This document shows, piece by piece, positions 11,517 through 21,646 of a stretch of 64,000 nucleotides of DNA. The notes beneath the pieces are model-generated. The model saw nothing but the letters and a program-made list of their open reading frames with translations. It did not search any database and was not told where the DNA came from. Origin of the DNA: Rehmannia glutinosa (taxonomy: Eukaryota > Streptophyta > Magnoliopsida > Lamiales > Orobanchaceae); NCBI GenBank assembly GCA_016081115.2, contig JABTTQ020002835.1, positions 310,001 through 374,000 on the forward strand, written 5' to 3'. The translations under genes and the position numbers were made by a program. Numbering within the stretch: position 1 is the stretch's first letter; every line of letters starts with the position of its first letter.

Positions 11517-14500
11517 TCATTCAATATGCATTATGCCTAACCGAGCTCGTATTGATGCAAAAGTCTCGGAAGTTAGCGGTTTTGTAAAAATGTCCGCTAA
11601 TTGATCTTGAGATGGCACAAACGATATCTCAATTTTTCGTTTTGAAACACAATCCCTTAGAAAATGATGTCGAATCTCAATATGTTTAGTACGGTTATGA
11701 TGAACCGGGTTTTGAGCAATATTTATAGCGGATACATTATCACAAAAGATAGGTACGTTTTCAAAAGAGCATTTGTAATCCGCTAAGGTTTGTTTCATCC
11801 AAAGAAGTTGAGTACAACAAAATGCGGCGGAAATATATTCGGCCGGCCGTTGAAAGAGAAACACAGTTTTGCTTCTTTGAAAACCAAGAAACTAGGCAAT
11901 CGCTAAAAATTGACATGATCCCAGGAAGTACTTTTCCGATCATCAATATTACCCGCATAGTCAGAATCACTATAACCTTTAAGAGAAAAGATTTCATTCT
12001 TTGGATAAAATAAACCATATTGAATAGTGCCTTTCAAATATCGAAAAATCCGTTTAACGGCACTCATATGAGATTCTTTTGGATTGCTTTGAAAACGAGC
12101 ACATAGGCATACGGCATGAAGAATGTCCGGTCTACTAGCGGTTAAATAAAGTAAACTACCAATCATACCTCGATACTTGGATTCATCAACCGTCTTGCCT
12201 TTTTCATCTTTGTCAATTTTGACATTGGTTGCCATAGAGTCGAGCGGTTCGGTTCTTCCTTCTTCAATGCCGAACTTCTTCAAAAGTTCTTTTGTATACT
12301 TAGATTGCGAAATATAAATACCTTCTTGGCATTGCTTAATTTGAAGTCAAGGAAGAAGTTTAGCTCCCCATCATACTCATCTCGAATTCACCTTGCATTA
12401 ACTTGGAGAATTTCTTGCACAAAGATTCATTAGTAGCACCAAAGATAATATCATCAACATAAATTTGCACAAGTAAACAATCTTGCCCTTTTTCAAAAAC
12501 AAAGAGTGTAGTATCAACTTTACCTCTTGTAAAACCATTTTGCAAAAGAAAAGAGCTAAGTCTATCATACCATGCACGGGGTGCTTGTTTTAAACCATAC
12601 AAAGCCTTTTTAAGTTTATAAACATCATTAGGCCTAGAAAAATTTTCAAACCCGGAGGTTGTTTTACATAGACTTCTTCTTGAATAATACCATTTAAGAA
12701 AGCGGATTTAACATCCATTTGGTAAAGTTTGAAATTTTTGAAACAAGAATAGGCAAGTAAAATACGAATAGCTTCTAAACGTGCTACGGGTGCAAAAGTT
12801 TCATCATAGTCAATACCTTCTTCTTGACAATACCCTTGAGCTACTAACCTTGCCTTATTTCGAACAATGTTGCCTTGATCATCAAGTTTGTTCCGGAATA
12901 CCCATTTAGTACCAATAATTGTTTGAGATGGAGGACAAGGTACTAATTCCCATACATCATTTCTTTCAAATTGATTCAACTCCTCTTGCATTTCCAAAAA
13001 CCAATCTTCATCCTCAATAGCTTCCTTAGCATTTTTAGGCTCTTTTTGAGATATAAGAGCTTTCTCGGCAAAATTCCTTCGAGTCATTACTTTATCAAGG
13101 GGATCACCAATAATAAGATCTTTTGGGTGATCTCCCTTAAATTTCAATGCTACGGGAAGATTCGGAGTATCACCCCTATCTTCTTGAGGAACATTTGAAC
13201 TTGAAGGTTGATCATATAAAATAGAAGGTTTATCATTATGAGCATCACTTTGAACAAAAGGTTCAACAATATCCTCTTCATCACTATCGTCATTGGGTAT
13301 TCTTTCAACACCCGAGGCTTCATTAAATTTGACATGAATAGATTCTTCAATAACCATGCTAGTCTTGTTGTAAACCCGATATGCTTTGCTCTTGGTTGAA
13401 TACCCCATAAATATTCCTTCATCGGCCTTAGGATCAAGTTTGTCCAATTGATCCTTAGTATTCAAAATAAAGCACTTACATCCAAATATTTTGAAATAAC
13501 TAATATTTGGAGTTCTTCCTTTCCAAAGCTCATATGGAGTTTTATTCATTTTAGGACGAATATAAACTCGGTTAATGACATAGCAAGCGGTACTTACGGC
13601 TTCGGCCCAAAAATACTTTGGAAGTGAAAATTCATTGAGCATGGATCGACTCATTTCTTGTAATGTTCGATTTTTCCGTCGGCTACTCCATTTTGTTGAG
13701 GTGTCCTTGGAGCCGAGAAATTATGAGCATATCCTTTGGTTTCACAAAATACTCTAAATTCACCGTCAAATTCTCCACCTCGATCGCTTGAATAGACTTG
13801 ATAGTATCTTCTTTTTCATTCTCAATAAGTCTACACAACTTAACAAACTCATTAACGGCATCGTTTTTATTGGTAAGAAAAAGAGCCCAAGTATATCTCG
13901 AATAATCATCGACTATAACAAAAGTGTAATGTTTTCCACTTAGACTAGCCGTACCAATATCCCCATACAAATCAAGGTGAAGCAATTGTAGGGGTTTGGT
14001 AGTGGAAATTTCATTTTGGGCTTAAAACTACTCTTAACTAATTTGTTCTTTTGACAAGTGTCACATAAGCCAAGATTTTCAAAATTCAATTTGGGTAGTC
14101 CTTTTACATGTTGGTTTTTGTAAATATTTTTCAAATTCTTGTATCCAACATGTCCGAGTCGCCTATGCCATAAACTCGTTAAATCATTATTGGCGACAAG
14201 ACAAGAAACATTTTGACTAACCAAGTCACTAGTACAAATTTTGTAAAGATTGCCTTTTCTATTTGCTTCACAAATAATATTACCATTTTTAAGAATAAGG
14301 CATTTTTCTTTATTAAAAGAAACATCATAATTTGAATCACAAAGTTGGCTAACACTTATCAAATTGAACTTAAGCCCTTCTACTAAAAGAACATTACAAA
14401 GAGAGAAAGAAGAGTTACCAATTTCTCCATTTCCAAGAATTTTTCCTTTGCCATTGCCGAACATGACCATACCCTCTTCTTGGAGCTTGATGTTGGTAAA

Positions 14501-14566
14501 AAGCTCTCTCCTCCCGGTCATATGGCGTGAACATCCGCTGTCCACGAGCCATTTCGAATCCTCCAT
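11517..14566 (-). pseudogene. pol of element A (PR-IN-RT-RH), frameshifted
   Basis: The copia pol polyprotein in order. Protease has DSGCSRHMTG near 14540. Integrase has an HHCC zinc finger (LWHRRLGHVGYKNL, CDTCQ, about 14110-14180) and a core with VIVDDYSRYTW (near 13910). The integrase C-terminal part has TPYELWKGRTPNISYFKIFGC. RT begins with WELVPCPP and GTKWVFRNK (about 12900), has the catalytic YVDD at 12461-12450 and YLTASRPDI. RNase H has the SDSDYAG start near 11970 and LADIFTKPL near 11580. Frameshifts separate the pieces near 13985, 13670, 12600, 12330 and 11900. The product would copy and insert element RNA. High conservation means either recent inactivation or consensus error. Confidence 0.88.
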
Positions 14567-16192
14567 GGTTGTTATAGCCCCTATTACCTACAAAATCATT
14601 TCTTTTAGGTACCCTATAATTTTGGGGTCCATGGGGGTTAGTCTTGAGACCTTTGGGTCTCCAAACATGTCTTGAGCTATTTCTAAATTTGCAATTATTA
14701 GCATAATGTCCAACTTTGCCACAATAAAAACAAGTAGGAGTATTATAATTATTAGCACGTATAAAAGTCGGACCTTGGTTATTTTTCTTAAAAACACTTT
14801 GAAATGGCTTATAACCAAGTCCCGATTTGGAATGCTCACTTCTTTGTGCATCTAAATTTTTTGTGACTTTATCCGTACTTATGTTGAAACGATGCACGTC
14901 ATTTTTCAAACATTCAATATCTTTTGTGAGCGATTCCTTTTCGGTTTCAAGAGAGTGAATTCTAGTAAGAGTAAGAGCATGAGCTTTGTCTAAAGATTCA
15001 TAAGAGGTAAATAATTTTTCCTTTTCAACCTTAATCTCCTTATGCTCCTTTTTCAAATTTTTGTATTTAACGATTAAATTTTGAAACTCAATTTGCAATT
15101 CATCAAAATCACATTGCAAGTCATCAACTATGGAGGAAGTAGAAGAATTTGAGTGTACCTCATTGTTTTCATCGTCTATAGCCATGAGACCGTGTTCGGT
15201 TTCTCCTTCCTCATCGGTTGTTTCGAGTAGTTCATCCCATGTTTTGACTTCCGCATTTAGAGCCTTCTTTTTGTAAAAGGCTTCCTTTTCTTTTGCTCCT
15301 CTTCATCGAGCTTTGGGCAATCGGCAATGAAGTGCCGGGTTTTCCGCATTTAAAGCAAGCATTATCTCTTGGTTTTCTTGCTTTATTTTTATTCACGAAT
15401 TTTGCAAATTTTCGAACAAGTGCGGCCGTCTCCTCATCATCATCATCATTATCATAGTATGCATTATTAGAAGAAGAAGCAAGACCTTTAGGAATAATTT
15501 GCATACCCGATTGATTTGTGGATGATTTGGAATTTTTCCTCTCCTTGAGATAGACTTCATAGATGAGTAGGTTTCCAATAAGCTCATCAAACTTGAGTGT
15601 CTCAAGATTTTGTGCCTCCGTGATTGCCGTTACTTTTTCGGACCATGAGCCGGGAAGTGCATTTAGTACCTTGGTCACCTTGTCTTCTTCGGAGATGACT
15701 TTCCCGAGGGCCACAAGAGGATTGACAATATTGTCAAGCCTTTCCACCATTTTGGAGATGCTTTCGCCATCATACATGTTAAAGTTTTCAAGTCTTTAAC
15801 AAGCATGGTCTTTCTTGCTTGCTTGACTTTCTTAGTCCCTTCATAGATTGTCTCCAATTTTTCCCAAACCTCATGTGCCGACCTTATGCCTCGTATGCGA
15901 TTGTACTCGGTGGCGGTAAGTGAGCAATGCAAAATATTTAAGGCCTTACCGTTTAGAGAGAAAGCCTTCTTATCATTTTCATCGAACTCCTTGAAAGGTT
16001 TAGGAGTCGAGGTGCCATCCTCCATTTTTTTGTTGGTTGATCAACTCCTTCAATAACCACATTCCATATGTCAAATCCGCACCAGAGAAAGCACTCCATA
16101 CGGTCTTTCCAAAAAGCGTAGTTGTTGGCGTCGAACAATGGTGGCTTGTTGGTGGAGGCGCCGGTGGTGAGATAAGCGTCATTCGTAGCCAT
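14415..16192 (-). pseudogene. gag of element A, frameshifted
   Basis: The start Met at 16192 opens MATNDAYLTTGASTNKPPLF, the usual N-terminus of copia UBN2-type gag. It continues in pieces at 16025-15675 and 15777-15232, the latter with a first zinc knuckle (CFKCGKPG, broken after the glycine). A long coil (15185-14900) precedes a second CCHC-like knuckle, CFYCGKVGHYANNC, followed by WRPKG. This architecture is typical of Sireviruses. The last gag frame stays open until a stop at 14415, about 150 nt into the pol frame. Gag forms the virus-like particle and binds the RNA. Confidence 0.85.
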
Positions 16193-16234
16193 GGATCTTT
16201 CCTCTTTACTCGGAACGAGCTAGCCAAAGAGTTT

Positions 16235-16247
16235 GGCTTTGATACCA
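16235..16247 (-). other. Primer-binding site of element A (initiator tRNA-Met)
   Basis: The minus strand reads TGGTATCAAAGCC two bases after the 5' LTR ends. This matches the plant initiator tRNA-Met 3' end (usual PBS TGGTATCAGAGC) with one mismatch. It fixes the strand of the element and marks 16250-17600 as the 5' LTR. Confidence 0.9.
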
Positions 16248-16249
16248 CT

Positions 16250-17600
16250 TGTTAGTCAGTGGCTACGATAATCTAGAGGGGGTGAATAGATTATCTCGGT
16301 TTTTGATTTTTGCCCTCTTTTTGAATAATCAACCAAAGACGAGAATGTAAATGCGGAAATAAAACAACACTCGTCGATTTAAAGAGGTTCAACCCACCTA
16401 GGGCCTAATCCTCTACCACCCCAAAGTATCTCAGGGATGGATTTCAAAAAGAAAGAAAAGATTTTATTAATTTACCAAAAATTAATACAACACTTGAGGA
16501 TTACCACAATCCTCCTTCACCACTTTGAGGATTACCACAATCCTCTTACACCACCTGAGGATTACCACAACCCTCTTACAACACCTTGAGGATTACCACA
16601 ACCCTCTTACAACACCTCGAGGATTACCACAACCTCTTACAACACCTTTGAAGATTACCACAACCTTCAACACCTATCACCTAGATCACCCAAGTGTATT
16701 CTTACCACAAGAATACTCACAAGGATGTCTTGTGTTGAATGATGACCAAAATCAAGATTACAACTCAATAATGATTGATACAATATGAGTGCAAGTGTAA
16801 TCAAGAATTGAAAGCCTAGACCTCAAATTTGTGCAAGTGAAAGTGCTAAGGCTAATACAACAAGATATATGAAAGTGTTTGCTTTGTTTGCTCTTTGCTT
16901 GTATAGAGTGTTGTATCTTGTTGTTTGAATGAAGCCTCTATTTATAGGAGAGGTCTTTGCTTTGATTTCCAGACATTGGCTCCTCCTCGGGGAGTGATTT
17001 CTTTGCAAAAAGAAACCATTTAAAATCATCAATATAGCTGTTAGAAATCAATCCCACAAAATAGGGAAAAGTCATTCAAAACGCAGCGGATAGTTTCTTT
17101 GTCAAACATGGGGTTCGACCGGTCGCAAGAGAGATAAGATTGAAATTGAATTCTGCGAATTTTTACACAGGGGACCCGGTCGAAGGGGGTGCGGCCGGTC
17201 GCCCTCACTGTGACCGGTTGCCCTTGACATTTTTACGAAAAGAGAAGTCCGGAACAAAAATCCGACTTGCAGTGCAGGTCGCGCCGGTCGGCCGACCGGT
17301 CGACCACACCGTCGCCCACCTGGTCGGCCGGTCGCCGCCTCTCCCTTTTTTCTTACGTCCCATTTTCTGTTTCAAAACTCAACTCAGGTACGGGTTGCCC
17401 TATAGGGCGACCGGTCGAGCCTGAAACAAAAGTGTTGTCCAATTTTAAATCGAATATTAACTTCAAGAAATACTCCAAAAAATAGTAAAAACATTTTAGA
17501 ACGATCGGAAGTATTGGGACAACATTTAGGGACATTGTTTTGGTATAAAAACTCATTTGAACAAAATCATCAAAATCATGATAAAAACATTTATCTAACA
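16250..17600 (-). repeat. 5' LTR of element A
   Basis: This is 1351 bp, from TGTTAGATAAATG at 17600 to CTAACA at 16250 (minus strand). It has the same internal order as the left LTR: U3 unit, GACCGGTC-type palindromes at 17110-17420, TATA box at 16946-16939 (minus), and hairpin array at 16716-16466. The predicted transcript starts roughly 30 bases after the TATA box, so the hairpins would lie in the RNA leader. Confidence 0.88.
16466..16716 (-). repeat. Hairpin array in the 5' LTR of A
   Basis: Same array as in the 3' LTR, from the ATTAATTT/AAATTAAT hairpin (16466-16486) through repeated GAGGATT/AATCCTC units to the GTATTCTT/AAGAATAC hairpin (16696-16716). On the transcribed strand the loops read GTGGT, with TTGGT in the one nearest the PBS. 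It lies about 200-450 nt downstream of the predicted transcription start. Confidence 0.75.
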
Positions 17601-17732
17601 CAGAGTACAAGAAATCTTGTATGTAATCGAGTAAGGTATATTCCCTTCTTTCATCAAATCGACTCTTTTAAAATCTTGATGAAGGGTTAGGAATCTGTTG
17701 AAATCTCGATCTCCCAAATTGTATGTAATTTT

Positions 17733-18440
17733 AGGATTGAAAGTATTTTAAAATGTTAATTTTCAGAAATATATTATATAATATAAAATCGGAAACAACC
17801 CTCTATTAGTCGTGCAAAATATATTTCCCTGCACAAAAATGTTCTCACCCTTTAACCAGGGATGGAGCTTGGGCAGGGCTGATTGTGGTAGCCGCCCACC
17901 TCAACTTCAAATTTTTCATAATAATATAACTTTTTATATATAAAATAAGTAAATTTTATAATTTTGTTCCCTTAAAAAAATAAAAACATATTTATCTATT
18001 AGTGTCAAGAAAAAATAAACCTCGCCCTCTAGTCTTTATTTTCTGGCTTCCTCCCTGCCTTTAACATTCCACGTTTAAGAAAATTATTGTGGTTAACCAA
18101 ACCATATTAAAAGGTTTTTAGTTTTAAATGATTGGGCATTGAATTTATGGTTGAAATAGACACACTTTCTCAAGTGACTATTAGACAAGATTTGTTTGAA
18201 ATGACGGATATTGGAGAATAAGTATGTACGTAACGAAAGTAGGGTTGACTATGACTATCAGACGTGAATCATCAAATTTTGCTCAATATTTCTCAGACAC
18301 TTAATCTTACTGCCTAAGGACGATTAGGTTACACTTTATGGAATGTATGGTTTTCGGTTAGTTTCGATCTTTTTTATGTTTGTATTTGAAGATAGATTTT
18401 AACTAATGTTTATGATACACCTCTATTTTTTTAAAAAACA
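17733..18440 (+). repeat. Dispersed duplicated block, copy 2
   Basis: Counterpart of 4210-4955 in the same orientation, with the same MITE at the same target site. It has a 40-bp insertion after the MITE (near 18070-18112) and ends at the T-run near 18430. No coding potential. The two copies lie 13.5 kb apart and bracket the virus-like remnant, LTR F and element A. Confidence 0.7.
17857..18057. mobile_element. hAT-type MITE, second copy of the one at 4330
   Basis: Starts CAGGGATGGAG and ends TCCCTG, flanked by CCTTTAAC at 17849-17856 and 18058-18065, the same 8-mer as at the other copy. Its right inverted repeat is eroded. Identical flanks show it was duplicated with its host block, not inserted independently. 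Confidence 0.7.
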
Positions 18441-18570
18441 AAAATCAATCAAATATTCAAGAACTTTAAGTTTAGATATTAAATGTGAAAGTGAAATAAA
18501 ATTCAAATTTGTTAAAAAAATTATCATTAACTAATTTATATCTATATCTAAATCTATATCTATATTTATA

Positions 18571-18602
18571 TCTATCTATCTATCTATCTATATATATATA
18601 TT
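18571..18602. repeat. TCTA/TA microsatellite
   Basis: Five TCTA units are followed by a TA run, inside a longer stretch of TCTATA variants starting near 18540. Confidence 0.85.
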
Positions 18603-18700
18603 ATTTATATTTTATTTTTCTACTATAAAAGTGTGAATAGGTTGAAAGATTTCTTGAAATTTTTGATTGGACAAAAACATCCCTTTAACACAGTTAATTT
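18600..18700 (+). repeat. Diverged repeat pair, copy 1 (Helitron-like 5' end?)
   Basis: It follows a TCTATA-rich lead-in and reads TATAAAAGTGTGAATAGG, then TTTTTGATTGGACAAAAAC. The same order recurs at 20530-20635 (TATTAAAAGTGTGAG, then TTTTTGATTAGACAAAAA). A TCTATA lead-in followed by AAAAGTGTGA is common at plant Helitron 5' ends, but no matching CTRR-hairpin 3' end was found. Confidence 0.3.
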
Positions 18701-18750
18701 TAGGGGTAATGAAGTAATTTAGTATTTATTTAAATTTGTTTAGTTACAAG

Positions 18751-19017
18751 CAGTGGCGGACAGAGGGGGGGACAAGGGGGGGCTGCTGCCCCCCCAAAAT
18801 TTTTCAAAATTATTTTTTCCCCCCCAAAAATTTTTTAAATTATTTTTTTATAGCTAAAATAGGGGAATTTTTTTACAATTGCCCCCCCAAAACTTTGATA
18901 AAAAACTTTAAATAGTTGTGTTTTACAATTGCCCCCCAAATTTTTTCTCATAGTTTAAATATATGAACTCGGTCCGTTTTTCGCCCCCCCAAAGTCGGAA
19001 TCCTGCGTCCGCCACTG
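18751..19017. mobile_element. hAT-type MITE, 267 bp
   Basis: Perfect 11-bp terminal inverted repeats (CAGTGGCGGAC and GTCCGCCACTG) are flanked by the perfect 8-bp duplication GTTACAAG (18743-18750 and 19018-19025). The interior has repeated C- or G-rich blocks and TTTTTAAATT tracts. No transposase. Perfect ends and duplication suggest recent mobility. Confidence 0.92.
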
Positions 19018-19529
19018 GTTACAAGACAAGTGACCTTTTGTATCCCAAATTTTTCTTATATTTTCTTCAATTGTAACTTTCAATGTATCTTGAATTTCAA
19101 AATAATGTCAGTTTCATATTAAACTACATTCCGAAAACTTTCCAACGATATGTTATAATCATATATAGAAGACTTTATATAATATAATTTTAATAGTTTA
19201 AAGTTGAGTATTATGCAAAGTTGCATATTTATGATTTTGAAACAAAAAGGAAAAAAAAACATTCTAATCATAGAAGTTTTGATTAAATAAAAAAAGAGGG
19301 CAACATACATGATTTACAATGTAAATACCCTTGAACTATCAAATCTATCTCTAATTTTTTAACGGGTGTACCCTTTAATATTTTATATCTTAGTTTAGAC
19401 TCAAAATATATATTAAATAATTTTGAGGATGTTTTTTAATAAGACAATCCCATCATTATCATAATAAATTTTAAAAAAAATAATATAACAATATTAATCT
19501 CACACTCAAATAAAACAATTAAGAAGTAA

Positions 19530-20085
19530 ATTAAATATTGACGATGGAAATATATCTAAACTAATCATGAGATAAAATTGTATTTTGTAATGTGGAGGTA
19601 TAACAAAGAGCATATAAAAGAAGAGAAGTATTTGTTTTATTTGAAATGTATTCATGTGTATTTTTTTATTTTTTATGGCCTGAAAAATAGGAGGGAAGTA
19701 CAAAAAAAAATTGACAAAGAAAAAGATGAAGAAAGACCAAATAATTTTTTTGCAGCGAATACAAGTTCTTTTAAAGAAAGTATATTAAAAATAATATAAA
19801 AATCTCATGCGCAAAAAAAAAAATAAAAATAAAAAGTAAGCTAAACTTGGATGATAACAATATTTTCTACTTTAACGAGATAAATGTTTAGTATTTAATG
19901 TGGAGGTATAAGAAATAGTAATCTCTTTTTTCATTCTAGTTGTTTTCTTGTGCTTTTTTATTTTTCATCGACTAAAATATTAATGGAATAAATTACAAAA
20001 GAAATTAACAAAGACCAACAAGAAGAAAGACAGAGCATTTTCTTTGCGACAAAACAAATGTCCTTTTGACTCTAAATATGGATAA
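19530..20085 (+). repeat. Diverged tandem direct repeat, period about 308 bp
   Basis: The phrase AATGTGGAGGTATAA occurs at 19589 and 19897. Similar order follows in both: a T-rich run with GTGTATTTTTTTATTTTT or GTGCTTTTTTATTTTT, then ACAAAAAAAAATTGACAAAG or ACAAAAGAAATTAACAAAG, GAAGAAAGAC, and a GCGAATACAAG or GCGACAAAACAA phrase. Divergence indicates an old duplication. Confidence 0.6.
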
Positions 20086-20273
20086 CAATATGACTTTTAC
20101 AAAATAATATTTATATCTCACGTCATAAACTTTGATTTTAAAGTTATTGTTCTTTATTAAGTTATATATGATTTCAATTATTATTATCATAGAAAATGTA
20201 TGATATAATGATAAATAAGAGTGATGTAAGTTAGTAATTAAAAGAAAAATTAAGTGTGATAGAGTTAAAATTG

Positions 20274-20295
20274 ATATATATATATATATATATAT
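20274..20295. repeat. AT dinucleotide microsatellite
   Basis: About eleven uninterrupted AT units. Confidence 0.9.
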
Positions 20296-20838
20296 TTCCT
20301 ATTAACAAAATTTGAAGAAAATTTTCAGAAGTCATTCAATAAATATTAATTTGAGTTTTTAGGTGACATTTGATAGCGAATTAAAAATAGCCTCCTATGA
20401 GATTATAAAAATTAAAAATCATTACAATGCTTATGATAAATTTGTGAATCAAATAAATAATATTTAAACAATTTTCTTTATCAATATTTAAATATCTATA
20501 CTATATTTATACTTTGTTTTCTATATATTTATCTATACCTATATTTATATATTAAAAGTGTGAGTTGTTGGGTGGTTTTTTGAAAACTTTTTGATTAGAC
20601 AAAAATATAATATCCACAGTCAATGTTAAACTTATTTATTTATTCAAATTTTATTATAATTTCAGGCACTTATATTCCATTAAAAATATATATTTACTAC
20701 TTATACTGTGGGATATTGTTCAAATTTTTAATACCTAAGTTATTAAAAGATAGTTTCGTGTTTAACCAAATAAAGCACATGAAAGATTAAAAGATTAAAA
20801 GTAAAGAACTAAAAATGATATGTATCATCGCTAGAAAT

Positions 20839-21646
20839 TGTTGGAATTTGGTCTTTGATAAATGGGGTGTTGACCCGATTTTGACCAAATAATTAAGTGG
20901 TTTCCATTTGTGATAAATGGAATTAAATTATTTGTAAAAATTCTACTTAGAGAGTAGATGAGAATAGCATTTGGAATTTCTCAAAACCGATTCCGGGTGA
21001 ATGAGAAATTAATGCTAGAAGTTAGCCACTTAATACAAATAAATGGTATGGAAAATGGAAAATGTGGGGGAGGAGAGATGCTTCATCCCACATAGGAAAA
21101 ATGAGGCAAAGTTGCACACTTAATATATCCCTAATTGGACATATGGGTTTGGGCCCTTGGGGGCACCCAAGTTTTTAAAGGGGTGAGGACACATGTGCGC
21201 GCGCACGCACTGCCGGCGGCCGGCTCGGCCCGACCCGGGTCGTGGGTCGCGGGCCCTGGGCTTGGGCTTCAAGGCCCTTATTCTTTTTGGACCAAAAACC
21301 TTTAAAATTAAATGTTTAATTAATTTTGTAATTAATTAAATATATTTAATTAATTTTCATAATTAATTAAAAGAGTTCAACTGGGAAAACGTTTCGGCCC
21401 TGCGCACGGGCGGGAGCACGGCCCGTGTGGTCGGGTTGTGCTACCTGTCGCAGAGTTGCGAGCCAGCGCACGGGCTGGGGCACGACCCGTGCGTCTGGGT
21501 TGTGCTGGGTGCCGAAGTCTTGCACCTGCACGCACGGGCAGGCGCACGGCCGTGCGCCTGGTCGTGCTCCCCTGCGCAAGTGCGTATGTTCAGTGCAAAA
21601 GATGTTTTTTCGAGCCTACATACGCGATTTTCCATACGGGTTCTTC
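20839..21646 (+). repeat. 5' LTR of B, first 808 bp
   Basis: Starts TGTTGGAATTTGGTC, matching the 3' LTR from 52902 base for base over long stretches. It contains a GC-rich zone (21183-21262) and a 64-bp-period array (21403-21594). It stops where C begins at 21647. The missing end can be read from 55210-55534. Sequence between here and the protease remnant at 34140 was lost. Confidence 0.88.
21403..21594 (+). repeat. 64-bp GC-rich palindromic array in the B LTR
   Basis: The motif CGCACGGGC recurs at 21403, 21467 and 21531, exactly 64 bp apart. Each unit carries a facing partner such as GCACGGCCCGTG, GCACGACCCGTGCG or GCACGGCCGTGC, so units can form GC-rich hairpins. Decayed copies are at 54985-55150 and 61845-62000. 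Overlapping open frames on both strands are a by-product of the repeats. Confidence 0.75.

Larger units (their letters stand above)
8984..17600 (-). mobile_element. Element A: Sirevirus-like Ty1/copia retrotransposon
   Basis: A full-length 8.6-kb element on the minus strand: 5' LTR 17600-16250, PBS 16247-16235, gag, protease, integrase, reverse transcriptase and RNase H in copia order, a 1.2-kb 3' non-coding region, PPT, and 3' LTR 10321-8984. LTRs start TGTTAG and end CTAACA. The two LTRs differ mainly by small indels, indicating a young insertion. A two-knuckle gag with coiled coil, long LTRs and a DSGCSRHMTG protease fit the Sirevirus lineage. No matching 5-bp target duplication is seen (GCCAG at the left, CAGAG at the right), so inter-element recombination or flank change is possible. 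Coding regions carry many frameshifts. Confidence 0.88.
19026..20838. other. AT-rich intergenic DNA up to element B, no gene seen
   Basis: No protein-coding or RNA gene is supported. It holds a diverged direct repeat (19530-20085), an AT dinucleotide run (20274-20295) and the second copy of a Helitron-like 5' sequence (20530-20635). The last five bases, GAAAT (20834-20838), are the target duplication of element B; the other half is at 55535-55539. Confidence 0.55.
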
